Positions 9,047 to 16,371 of a DNA stretch of 64,000 bases are shown here, piece by piece. A program made the translations under genes and the position numbers. Location of the stretch: the NCBI RefSeq assembly GCF_024296685.1, contig NZ_CP100763.1, positions 372,001-436,000 of the forward strand. Reading direction: 5' to 3'. The notes below the pieces were generated by a model. It searched no databases and was not told where the DNA came from. It saw only the letters and a list, made by a program, of their open reading frames with translations. The number at the start of each line of letters is the position of its first letter. Position 1 is the first letter of the stretch. Source of the DNA: Natrinema marinum. Lineage in GTDB: Archaea; Halobacteriota; Halobacteria; Halobacteriales; Natrialbaceae.

Positions 9047-9226
9047 TCCGGTCCCCCGGTCGCACCGACGGCCACCCGAGATGTCCCGTCTCGAGGGCGA
9101 CCAGTGACGGGGCCCGGTTTTCTGTAACTACTCGTTCAGACGCACTGATCTGCGGTCAGAAAACGAAAAGCGAAGGCACGAACGGAGCCGAGGGCGGTCG
9201 CCCCGACTATCTGTCCAGAGCGCCGA

Positions 9227-9958
9227 TTACAGCACGTCGTCGAAGTCGTGGTGGCCGTGGATATCGACGCCCTCGTCGGTGATCTCACAGAGGAAGACGC
9301 CGTTACCGGAGCCGGTATCGCGCTCGACGGCCGATTTGATGCCGCGAGCGGCGACCGTCTTCGCTTCCTCGTTGGACATGTCTGGTTCGTAGGCCTGCTC
9401 TAGGTGACCGTAGGCGAGTTGCATGCCGGAGCCGGTGACGGTGTAGTCGTCTTCCATGACGCCGCCGGCGGGGTCGATGCTGTAGACGTGGCTGCCCTCC
9501 TCGTCGACGCCGCCCAGAATCGGGTGGATGGCGAAGAACGGGCCACCGCGGGCGAAGTTGCCCGCCAGCGTCGCGAGCGCGTCGATGCTCATGTCCTCGC
9601 CGCGGCGGGCCTCGTAGAGGTTGACCTCGGCGCGGAGACTCGAGATGAACGACTGGGCGCCGCCGACACTGCCGACGAGGGTCAGTGCGCCGGTCGGGTG
9701 GATCTGTTCGACCTTCTGGACGTTCTTGTTCGAGACGAAGCGGCCGCCGAGGCTGGCGCGCATGTCCGTCGCGATGACGACGCCGTCGGCCGTCGAGATG
9801 CCGATCGTCGTCGTTCCGGTCTTGTTGACGTTCTCGAGGTCGGCCCGCGTCAGATCGTTCTCCGGGAGGGAGCCGATCTCCGGCTCGTAGGGGTTCGGAT
9901 CGTCGGCCAACTGGTCGACCGTCCGGGAGAAGTCGGAGTCGTGTGTGGGCGTGCGCAT
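9227..9958 (-). CDS. psmB: Proteasome beta subunit precursor
   Basis: A 243-residue precursor of the catalytic 20S core subunit. The processing site is NKTG/TTTIG, so the propeptide is about 48 residues and Thr49 becomes the N-terminal nucleophile. Conserved features follow: the Asp of ATDMRAS (Asp17 equivalent), the Lys of SNKNVQKV (Lys33 equivalent), LVGSVGGAQS and the late GSG motif. The start at 9958 agrees with a TATA box about 29 bases upstream, giving a leaderless or nearly leaderless transcript. No alpha subunit gene is nearby in this window. Confidence 0.96.
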   Translation of the reverse strand: MRTPTHDSDFSRTVDQLADDPNPYEPEIGSLPENDLTRADLENVNKTGTTTIGISTADGVVIATDMRASLGGRFVSNKNVQKVEQIHPTGALTLVGSVGGAQSFISSLRAEVNLYEARRGEDMSIDALATLAGNFARGGPFFAIHPILGGVDEEGSHVYSIDPAGGVMEDDYTVTGSGMQLAYGHLEQAYEPDMSNEEAKTVAARGIKSAVERDTGSGNGVFLCEITDEGVDIHGHHDFDDVL

Positions 9959-9983
9959 TACCGGACAGATACGACCGGGACGG

Positions 9984-9990
9984 TATAAAA
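9984..9990 (-). promoter_or_regulatory. TATA box of psmB
   Basis: The minus strand reads TTTTATA, centred about 29 bases before the psmB ATG, the usual spacing for a leaderless haloarchaeal transcript. It supports that start over an in-frame ATG 45 bases upstream. Confidence 0.65.
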
Positions 9991-10122
9991 CACCGGCGGT
10001 CACTGCCCTCGTTTCCGCTTCCAGCGGTCGCGAGGTAAAGTCGACTCGAGCGCCGGTCGGCGGTATCGAAACGCGGTCGCTCGGGGACCGACGAACGGAA
10101 AACGCGGAACGCGGTTGGCCGA

Positions 10123-10293
10123 TCAGGGCTGGGTCGCCTCGTACGCTTCCTCGACGTTGGCGAGGACGCGGTGGATCGGGAGAGTCAGCCCGGCCTGGCG
10201 GGCGGCGATGGCGAGTGGCATTGCGACGATGCCGGTCACAATGCAGAGCTGGTACAGTGCGAACAGCGTCGCGCGGTACACGCGGGATATCAT
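10123..10293 (-). CDS. Small one-helix membrane protein
   Basis: Encodes 56 residues beginning MISRVYRATLFALYQLCIVT. A basic N-terminus precedes a single hydrophobic helix at about 8-33, and an amphipathic tail follows (HRVLANVEEAYEATQ). A good TATA box at 10325-10332 precedes it. The frame is complete, with a well-formed membrane helix, and I believe close relatives occur in other haloarchaea, although I cannot check that. It is the gene immediately upstream of psmB on the same strand. Function unknown. Confidence 0.75.
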   Translation of the reverse strand: MISRVYRATLFALYQLCIVTGIVAMPLAIAARQAGLTLPIHRVLANVEEAYEATQP

Positions 10294-10324
10294 CGGCGTT
10301 CAGCCGTGGCTCAGACGGAGGGAG

Positions 10325-10332
10325 TATATAAG
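10325..10332 (-). promoter_or_regulatory. TATA box of the small membrane protein gene
   Basis: The minus strand reads CTTATATA about 36 bases before the ATG at 10293, implying a leader of roughly 10 bases. Confidence 0.6.
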
Positions 10333-10638
10333 CCTTCTTGAAGGACGGATTTCATAATTATCTATCTGTCGCGAACGGGTCGGCGCAGTCGTGCGATTCA
10401 ATCTAGCTTTCTCCGAGCACAAGTGGAGGCGCACTCGAGGCGATCTACGCCTAAGCGGGCGCCAATCGATCCGGGGATTTCCCGTAAGTTATGGGAATCA
10501 TTCGATTCACGTGCGCACCGCTGCGTCGACGGCGCGCGCCTGCGAGAGCGTCGCAGTCGCCGTGTGAGCATGCCACAGTGGCGCGGACGAGCGGCGACGA
10601 ACCGCAAAGCAGGAAACCCCCCGGACCGACCACCACGT
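10333..10638. other. Gene-free interval
   Basis: Roughly 300 bases between divergent genes with no frame that looks like a protein. The only structure I see is a short hairpin, TTCCC (10479-10483) with GGGAA (10493-10497). The promoter of the UPF0212 gene must lie here but I could not pick a convincing TATA box. Confidence 0.5.
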
Positions 10639-10992
10639 ATGAGCAACTACCTCGTCGCGATGGAGGCGGCATGGCTCGTTCGTGATGTCGACGAGATCGA
10701 CGACGCGATCGGCGTGGCCGTCAGCGAAGCCGGGAAGCGACTCAACAGCGAAGACATGGACTACGTCGAGGTCGAAGTTGGCGCGACGGGCTGTCCGGCC
10801 TGCGGCGAGCCGTTCGACTCCGCCTTTATCGCTGCCGACACTGCGCTCGTCGGCCTCGGACTCGAGATGGAGGTCTTCAACGCCGATGGGGAAGAACACG
10901 CCTCCAGAATCGCGAAAAGCGAGGTCGGTGGCGCGCTGCGTGACGTGCCGCTGTCGGTCGTCGAAGTCGTCGAGGTTCCGGACGAGGACTGA
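10639..10992 (+). CDS. UPF0212 (DUF555) family protein
   Basis: Has 117 residues: MSNYLVAMEAAWLVRDVDE, GATGCPACGEPFDSAF (a CPACG zinc-binding-type knuckle near residue 52) and SEVGGALRDVPLSVVEV at the end. This order is characteristic of the archaeal UPF0212/DUF555 family, whose biochemical role is unknown. It is just upstream of an XRE-CBS regulator on the same strand (51 bases apart) and may share its transcript, though A+T-rich sequence in the gap may be a separate promoter. Confidence 0.88.
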   Translation: MSNYLVAMEAAWLVRDVDEIDDAIGVAVSEAGKRLNSEDMDYVEVEVGATGCPACGEPFDSAFIAADTALVGLGLEMEVFNADGEEHASRIAKSEVGGALRDVPLSVVEVVEVPDED

Positions 10993-11043
10993 GTTCGCCG
11001 ATCGACCCAAAGCTCTTTCTATAACCCTCGGTTATTTAGAGAC

Positions 11044-11583
11044 ATGGAACTTCCGACGCCCGCGGACCTCCGACAGCGCCGTACCGAACTCGGGCTCACG
11101 CAAAGCGAACTGGCGGACACGGCGGACGTCTCTCAACCGCTGATCGCCCGCATCGAGGGCGGCGACGTCGACCCGCGTCTGTCGACGCTCCGCCGGATCG
11201 TCAACGCCTTAGAGAAAGCCGAGAGCGACGTGATTCGGGCGGCGGACCTGATGAACGAGGCCGTCGTCAGCGTCGCGCCCGACGATTCTGTCAGCGAGGC
11301 CGCCCGCGAGATGGAAGAGGAGGCCTACTCCCAACTGGCGGTCATCCAGGACGGCATCCCCGTCGGCTCGATCAGCCAGACCGATCTGGTCCACTTAGAC
11401 TCGGAGGACCGCGACGAACCCGTCGAGGAGCACATGAGCGAGAGCTTCCCGACCGTCTCGAAGGACGCGACCCTCGACGAGATCAGCAACCTGCTCGAGC
11501 ACTACAAGGCCGTGATGATCACCGAGGCGGGCGAAACCGTCGGCATCATCACCGAGGCGGACATCGCCGCGCGGCTCTCCTGA
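11044..11583 (+). CDS. XRE-family helix-turn-helix regulator with two CBS domains
   Basis: Has 179 residues. Residues 1-58 are a Cro/C1-type helix-turn-helix (LRQRRTELGLTQSELADTAD, SQPLIARIEGGDVDP). Two CBS domains follow, about 68-117 (LMNEAVVSVAPDDSV) and 127-177 (HMSESFPTVSKDATLDE). CBS pairs bind adenosine nucleotides, so this is likely a transcription factor sensing adenylate energy state or a related ligand. This architecture is common in archaea. It precedes an APC permease by 93 bases, a possible target. Confidence 0.9.
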   Translation: MELPTPADLRQRRTELGLTQSELADTADVSQPLIARIEGGDVDPRLSTLRRIVNALEKAESDVIRAADLMNEAVVSVAPDDSVSEAAREMEEEAYSQLAVIQDGIPVGSISQTDLVHLDSEDRDEPVEEHMSESFPTVSKDATLDEISNLLEHYKAVMITEAGETVGIITEADIAARLS

Positions 11584-11676
11584 TCGCCCGTTCGATCCTC
11601 GAGCGCGCGTATCGCCCAACCCCATCCGACTACTGCCGGCCGAATATTCATCAGTTCGACCGTCGGGAATGCAATC

Positions 11677-12999
11677 ATGGCCGAGGAAGACGGCGAACTC
11701 GGATTTCTCGGAGCGGCCTCGATCGGGCTCGGTGGGATGATCGGCGGCGGCGTGTTCTCGGTGCTCGGCGTCGTCGCGACGATTGCCGGCGCTGCGGCGT
11801 GGCTGGCGTTTACCGCGGCGAGCCTCGTCTCGATGGCCGCCGCGTACTCGTATATCAAACTCAATCAACTCAGCGACGAGCGCGGCGGCTCGGTCTCGAT
11901 GATCGAAGCGTACGTGGGGAACTCGACGCTCGCCGGGATGGTGGGCTGGACACTGCTGTTCGGGTACGTGGGCGCGATCGCGATGTACGCGTTCGCGTTC
12001 GGTGGCTTCGCCGAGCGGCTGCTGGATGTCCACTCGGTCCTCGGGTTCTCCGCCCGGCCGCTGCTCTCCGCCCTCGCCGTCGGCGGGTTCATCGCGCTCA
12101 ACGTCGTGGGCGCGAAGGCGACGGGGACGACGGAGGAACTGCTGGTCGGGCTCAAGCTGGCGATCCTCCTCGCGATCAGCGGCTGGGGACTGTACTACGG
12201 CTGGACGGTCGACCAACTCGAGTACGGTTTCGGCCACCTGACGAACACGAGTTTCCTGACTGCGGTCGCGATCTCGTTCGTCTCGTTCCAGGGGTGGCAA
12301 CTCGTGATGTACGACCAGGAGAGCATCAAGAACCCGTCGAAGAACGTGCCGCGGGCGGTCTACGTTTCGATACTCGGGGCGATCGTCGTCGACAGCCTGG
12401 TCTCGATCCTCGTCACGAGCCTCGTCGCGACGAACGTGATCGCGAACCACCCCGAGATCGCGGTCGCGGAGGCCGTTCGTCCGTTCCTCGGCGGTCTCGG
12501 CTTCGTCTTCGTGGCCGTCGCGGCCCTCTTTTCGACCGGGAGCGCGATCAACGGGACGCTCTTCAGTGCCGCCCACTTCGCGAAGGGAATGCTCGCCGAC
12601 GGTCTCCTTCCGGATCGATTCGGCGACGCCGAACAGGAGGGCGTCCCGACACAGACGGTTCTGGTCATCGGCGTCGCCGCCGCCGCGTTCACCTTCTACG
12701 GCAGCCTTCAGGGGATCACCTCCTTCGGCTCGCTCGCCTTCATGGTCGTCTTCGGCGCGATGAGCTACCTCGCGTTCCGCCAGCGCGACGCCGAGGATGT
12801 CTCCGCGTTCGTTCCCGCGGTCGGCATGCTCGGCACCGCGACGCTGCTCCCGCTGTTGCTCTATCGCCTCTACACCGAGCAGCGGTCGGTGTTCGTGACC
12901 GTCGTCGCGCTCACCGCGATCGTCGTCGGCCTCGAGGTGCTCTACTTCGAACGCAACACGCTCGAGGACGGACTCCAGACGGTCGAAAACCGGATTTAG
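11677..12999 (+). CDS. APC-family amino acid/polyamine permease
   Basis: A 440-residue membrane protein with about 12 hydrophobic segments. The first helix carries the APC-superfamily GLGGMIGGGVFSVLG motif that lines the substrate site. Other family marks are FVSFQGWQLVMYDQESIKNPSKNVPRA in two parts around helix 6 and the intracellular loop, and FSTGSAINGTLFSAA near helix 8. It probably imports an amino acid or amine by proton or sodium coupling; the substrate is unknown. Unlike many haloarchaeal relatives it has no C-terminal UspA domain. Confidence 0.88.
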   Translation: MAEEDGELGFLGAASIGLGGMIGGGVFSVLGVVATIAGAAAWLAFTAASLVSMAAAYSYIKLNQLSDERGGSVSMIEAYVGNSTLAGMVGWTLLFGYVGAIAMYAFAFGGFAERLLDVHSVLGFSARPLLSALAVGGFIALNVVGAKATGTTEELLVGLKLAILLAISGWGLYYGWTVDQLEYGFGHLTNTSFLTAVAISFVSFQGWQLVMYDQESIKNPSKNVPRAVYVSILGAIVVDSLVSILVTSLVATNVIANHPEIAVAEAVRPFLGGLGFVFVAVAALFSTGSAINGTLFSAAHFAKGMLADGLLPDRFGDAEQEGVPTQTVLVIGVAAAAFTFYGSLQGITSFGSLAFMVVFGAMSYLAFRQRDAEDVSAFVPAVGMLGTATLLPLLLYRLYTEQRSVFVTVVALTAIVVGLEVLYFERNTLEDGLQTVENRI

Positions 13000-13086
13000 C
13001 GGGTCGGATCAACGCGGGGACCGGTCGGCACTCCGACGCGGCGCAGCGGAGACGCCGGAACGCGCCACCGGGCGATGCCCGCGAGT

Positions 13087-13500
13087 TCAGTCGACATCGG
13101 GACGAGGGGCGTTCTCGTATCTGATCATCTTTTCCGATTTATCGGAAATCGTCTCGTAGATTCGTTGCAAGGTCGCCTCGGCTGCGAGCAGGTTGTGATC
13201 CTCGAGGAACGCCCGTCCCTCGTCGGTCAGCCGGTAGAACGTCCAAGGATAGCCCTGTTGGCGTCGGTCGTTCGGGAGGGTGACCGCCTCGACGATTCCG
13301 GCGTCGATCAACTTCTGGACGTGCTTGTATACCGTCGCCTCGCTCACGCTCGGGTTCAGTTGCTCGAGTTCGTACAGCGACGGCAGCCCCTCTGGGTGTT
13401 GCAGGATGTTCGCGAGGATCGCGAACCGCGTCTCTTGGGTGACGAAGTGAACGAGTTCGCGCGCGTTCGCCCCCTTCGGCGTCCCCACGTCGGTACTCAT
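13087..13500 (-). CDS. Winged-helix transcriptional regulator
   Basis: Has 137 residues. The core ELVHFVTQETRFAILANILQ, SLYELEQLNPSVSEATVYKH and VQKLIDAGIVEAVTLPNDRR shows helices H1-H3 and the wing of a winged-helix domain of the ArsR/PadR kind. The tail (LLAAEATLQRIYETISDKSE) is a likely dimerisation helix. The start at MSTDVGTP avoids a weak Arg-rich extension. A perfect 9-bp inverted repeat lies 27 bases before this start, between it and the divergent gene, and suggests autoregulation. Confidence 0.85.
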   Translation of the reverse strand: MSTDVGTPKGANARELVHFVTQETRFAILANILQHPEGLPSLYELEQLNPSVSEATVYKHVQKLIDAGIVEAVTLPNDRRQQGYPWTFYRLTDEGRAFLEDHNLLAAEATLQRIYETISDKSEKMIRYENAPRPDVD

Positions 13501-13527
13501 ACGGGCCCGTACGGAACGCAGCGCCAA

Positions 13528-13551
13528 GTAGTTTACTCTGGGGTAAACTAC
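13528..13551. promoter_or_regulatory. Candidate operator: 9-bp perfect inverted repeat
   Basis: GTAGTTTAC is followed after six bases (TCTGGG) by GTAAACTAC, a perfect dyad in the divergent promoter region of the winged-helix regulator (minus) and the 182-residue protein (plus). Size and position fit a site for a dimeric winged-helix protein. Confidence 0.6.
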
Positions 13552-13637
13552 GGGGGCTCGAGCGCGCCGCGGTCAGTATCGGAAAAATCGGAAACGGGAC
13601 GGTAACGACTATCCGTAATTCGCGATAACTGATTCGT

Positions 13638-14186
13638 ATGACCGACGACGATCCGCCGGAGCCGGACGAGGTGTTGGCAAGCGCGACGGAACGACTCGAG
13701 AACGCGGAGCTTTCGCTGTCGGACAACGAGGAACTCCTCCACGAACTGAGCGAACTCCGGCCGCTCTACGAGACCGAGCGCTCGTATTTCGTCCTCGGGA
13801 ACTACGACCGGGAGCCGATCCGCCGGCTGAACCTGGTCGTCGATCGCCTGAACCGCCGACCGGACGCCTATGCCTTCCGGATGGTCGACGTTCGCGGCGA
13901 CTGGGACAACGGGATCGCGAAGTTCTGTCTGCTCGCGGACCTGGTCACCCACATCGTCGGCGTCGCGGAGCGCGAGCCCAGCGGCTTCCTCGTCGAGCAG
14001 GGACTCCTCGCCGGGACGACCGAGTATTTCGAAAAGACCCACGTGCTCAAGCGGACGTACCCCGAGGACGACCGACCCTACGGCTGGATGGAGGACGGCG
14101 TCTTCGACCTGCTCGAGACCGAGGAGCGACTGTACCGGTGGGAGACCGAGGCCGACCTCGTCGAGGCCGCCGAGTCGCTGCCGTGA
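13638..14186 (+). CDS. Conserved haloarchaeal protein of unknown function
   Basis: A 182-residue acidic, soluble protein, mostly helical, with features such as ELRPLYETERSYFVLGNYD, RRLNLVVDRLNRRPDAYAFR and FCLLADLVTHIVGVAEREP. The last segment, THIVGVAEREPSGFLVEQGL, looks like a compact alpha/beta element. It is divergent from a winged-helix regulator with a shared palindromic site, so it is a likely target of that regulator. I do not recognise the family. Confidence 0.75.
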   Translation: MTDDDPPEPDEVLASATERLENAELSLSDNEELLHELSELRPLYETERSYFVLGNYDREPIRRLNLVVDRLNRRPDAYAFRMVDVRGDWDNGIAKFCLLADLVTHIVGVAEREPSGFLVEQGLLAGTTEYFEKTHVLKRTYPEDDRPYGWMEDGVFDLLETEERLYRWETEADLVEAAESLP

Positions 14187-14223
14187 ACGCGGCCGGAGTG
14201 ACACCGGGTGCACGTCGATCGAA

Positions 14224-14880
14224 TCAGCCGTCGAACAGCGACGCGAGTAGCGTCGACTCGGCCTTCCGGAGGTGCTCCGCCGCGGTCGCGGTCGCGCAGT
14301 CGAGTTCGCGGGCTACGTCTTCGGTCGTCGCCGTCCGGGGCACGTCGTAGTAGCCGAGTTCGAGCGCGGTCGCGACCGCCTCCCGCTGGCGCTCGGAGAG
14401 GCGGCCGACGACGCTGTCGGCGGCGACGCGCTTCCCGCCGACCCGCTCGACGGTCACGCCGACGCCGTCGGGGACGCCGTCGACCGCGGCTTGAATGTCG
14501 GCCTCCGTCCCGACGATGCTGAACGTGTTCGTCCCGTCGTCGTTGCACTCGATCGGCGGCACCGTCATGAGGCTGCCGCGGGTGAAGTTCTCGAACAGCG
14601 AGCGGGCCGCCGTCGAGACCTCTCCCTCGAGAAAGCAATAGCACGCTCGGTCCGTGACCGGCAGTATCTCGTAATTCGACACCATCGGACTCTCGGCGAG
14701 TTCGCCTTCGAAGCGCCGATAGTCCCCCTCGAGTCGGAACAGAAAGCCCGTCGGCGGGCTCGAGACGTTCCAGTTGACGATCCGGGCTCGCTCTACGTAG
14801 TCGGCTCCGCCCGCGAGCCGCTCGTAAATCGGCGGCGCGTAGTCACCCCGCGGGTCCAGCGTGATGCGGACGCGTTTCAT
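14224..14880 (-). CDS. Bat-type helix-turn-helix regulator (HTH_10)
   Basis: Has 218 residues. The N-terminal part (MKRVRITLDPRGDYAPPIYE) is the ligand- or partner-binding module seen in many haloarchaeal regulators related to bacterio-opsin activator. The C-terminal HTH_10 domain is clear: LSERQREAVATALELGYYDVP followed by TTEDVARELDCATATAAEHLRKAE. It is presumably a DNA-binding regulator of unknown targets. The upstream in-frame region contains no credible protein, so the start is the ATG at 14880. Confidence 0.9.
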   Translation of the reverse strand: MKRVRITLDPRGDYAPPIYERLAGGADYVERARIVNWNVSSPPTGFLFRLEGDYRRFEGELAESPMVSNYEILPVTDRACYCFLEGEVSTAARSLFENFTRGSLMTVPPIECNDDGTNTFSIVGTEADIQAAVDGVPDGVGVTVERVGGKRVAADSVVGRLSERQREAVATALELGYYDVPRTATTEDVARELDCATATAAEHLRKAESTLLASLFDG

Positions 14881-15004
14881 GCGTTCGCGTTCGAAAACGC
14901 CCGTGAAATCACTTCGCCTCGACGACGGCCTCGAACGGCAGATGATAAACCCACCCGACCGATTCGGCCGAATCGATTCCACCCCGGCGGTCGTCCGACC
15001 GCAT

Positions 15005-15226
15005 ATGCAGCGAAACGTCGGCGGACTCGATCGAATCGTCAGGGCCGTCCTGGGAACGTGGTTGCTCGTCGTCGCGGGTGCGGCCCTGTTGACCGATCGC
15101 CGGACTACCGCCGCCGCAACGGCGATCGCCGGATCGGGCCTGCTGATCAACGCGGTGACCCGATTCTGCGGCGGAAACTTCGTGCTCGGCATCGACACGA
15201 CCGAAGGGTGCTGCTCGCGCGAGTGA
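15005..15226 (+). CDS. DUF2892 (YgaP-type) small membrane protein
   Basis: A 73-residue protein: MQRNVGGLDRIVRAVLGTWL, two hydrophobic helices (about 16-30 and 37-56), then a Cys-bearing tail (FCGGNFVLGIDTTEGCC). The opening NVGGLDRIVR and the twin helices match the DUF2892 family, often the membrane anchor of rhodanese-like proteins. No rhodanese is fused or adjacent here. It is divergent from the Bat-type regulator. Confidence 0.8.
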   Translation: MQRNVGGLDRIVRAVLGTWLLVVAGAALLTDRRTTAAATAIAGSGLLINAVTRFCGGNFVLGIDTTEGCCSRE

Positions 15227-15304
15227 CTCGAGCGGGCGGCGGCGATCCACGGGCAGGGCCGCCGGGCCGGAGCCTGCCACCCCCTGGCGCGACCGCCGAA
15301 TCGG

Positions 15305-16279
15305 CTACTGGTGACCCGACACCGGCACCGGTTCGTAGGGCTCCTCGAGGTACTCCATTTCGGAATCCGAAAGGCTGATCTCGAGGGCCTCGACGGCCTG
15401 CTCTAGGTGTTCGACGCTGGTCGTGCCGACGATCGGCGCGTCGACCCACTCTTTGTGGAGCAGCCACGCGAGGGCGATCTGGGCCATCGTGACTCCCTTG
15501 TCGTCTGCGACCTCCGCGACGCGCTCGTTGATCTCCGGACCGCCGCCCTCGCGGTAGGGGTGTTCGTAGAGGTATTCCTCGGACTCGCCGCGCGTCGTCG
15601 CGTCGATCTCCTCGTGGGGGCGGGTCAGATAGCCCCGCGCTAGCGGCGACCACGGAACGACGCCGACGTTCTCCTTGTCACACAGCGGCAGCATCTCGCG
15701 TTCCTCCTCCCGGTAGACGAGGTTGTAGTGGTTCTGCATCGTCGCGAAGCGCTCGAGTCCCAGCGAGTCGCTCGCGTGGAGCGCGTCGGCGAACTCGTGG
15801 GCCCACATCGAGGAGGCGCCGATGTACCGCGCGTGGCCCCTGCGGACCGCGTCGTCGAGCGCCCGGAGCGTCGTCTCGATCGGGGTGTTGTGATCCAGCC
15901 GGTGGATCTGATAGAGGTCGATCGTGTCCATCCCCAGCCGCTCCCGGCTGGCCGCCAGTTCCTGCTCGATCGCCTTCCGGGAGAGGCCACCGGAGTTCGG
16001 GTCGTCCTCGCGCATCCGGAAGAAGCCCTTCGTCGCGACGACGGACTCCTCGCGGTGGCCCTCGAGAGCGTCGCCCAGCACGCGCTCGGACTCGCCCATC
16101 GAGTACATGTTTGCCGTATCGAAGAAGTTGATCCCCAGATCGATCGCGCGGTCGATGATCTCCTTGCTCTCCTCGTCATCCAGGACCCACTCGCGCCAGT
16201 CGCTCGAGCCGAAGCTCATACAGCCCAGACAGATGCGACTCACCTGCATCCCGGTCGAACCGAGCGTCGTGTACTCCAT
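15305..16279 (-). CDS. Aldo/keto reductase
   Basis: Has 324 residues forming a TIM barrel of the aldo/keto reductase superfamily. The start MEYTTLGSTGMQVSRICLG is typical. The catalytic tetrad is visible as the Asp and Tyr of FFDTANMYSMGESE, the Lys of VVATKGFFRM and the His of YQIHRLDHNTP. It should reduce aldehydes or ketones with NADPH in the cytosol; the physiological substrate is unknown. The tail ends VPVSGHQ. Confidence 0.92.
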   Translation of the reverse strand: MEYTTLGSTGMQVSRICLGCMSFGSSDWREWVLDDEESKEIIDRAIDLGINFFDTANMYSMGESERVLGDALEGHREESVVATKGFFRMREDDPNSGGLSRKAIEQELAASRERLGMDTIDLYQIHRLDHNTPIETTLRALDDAVRRGHARYIGASSMWAHEFADALHASDSLGLERFATMQNHYNLVYREEEREMLPLCDKENVGVVPWSPLARGYLTRPHEEIDATTRGESEEYLYEHPYREGGGPEINERVAEVADDKGVTMAQIALAWLLHKEWVDAPIVGTTSVEHLEQAVEALEISLSDSEMEYLEEPYEPVPVSGHQ

Positions 16280-16371
16280 ACCGGCCGTACGGAAACCCGC
16301 GAAAAAAGCGTGCGTGGTGCGGCAAACGACAACACGCATCGAACGTCCCCTTCTCGGATCGTCGGGACGGC

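Noticed and set aside
9047-9226. Small gene between the oxidoreductase and psmB
   Set aside because: Convergent gap of 180 bases; nothing but chance frames.
10398-10646. Open frames in the interval before the UPF0212 gene on both strands
   Set aside because: All are short, low-complexity and without start signals or family resemblance.
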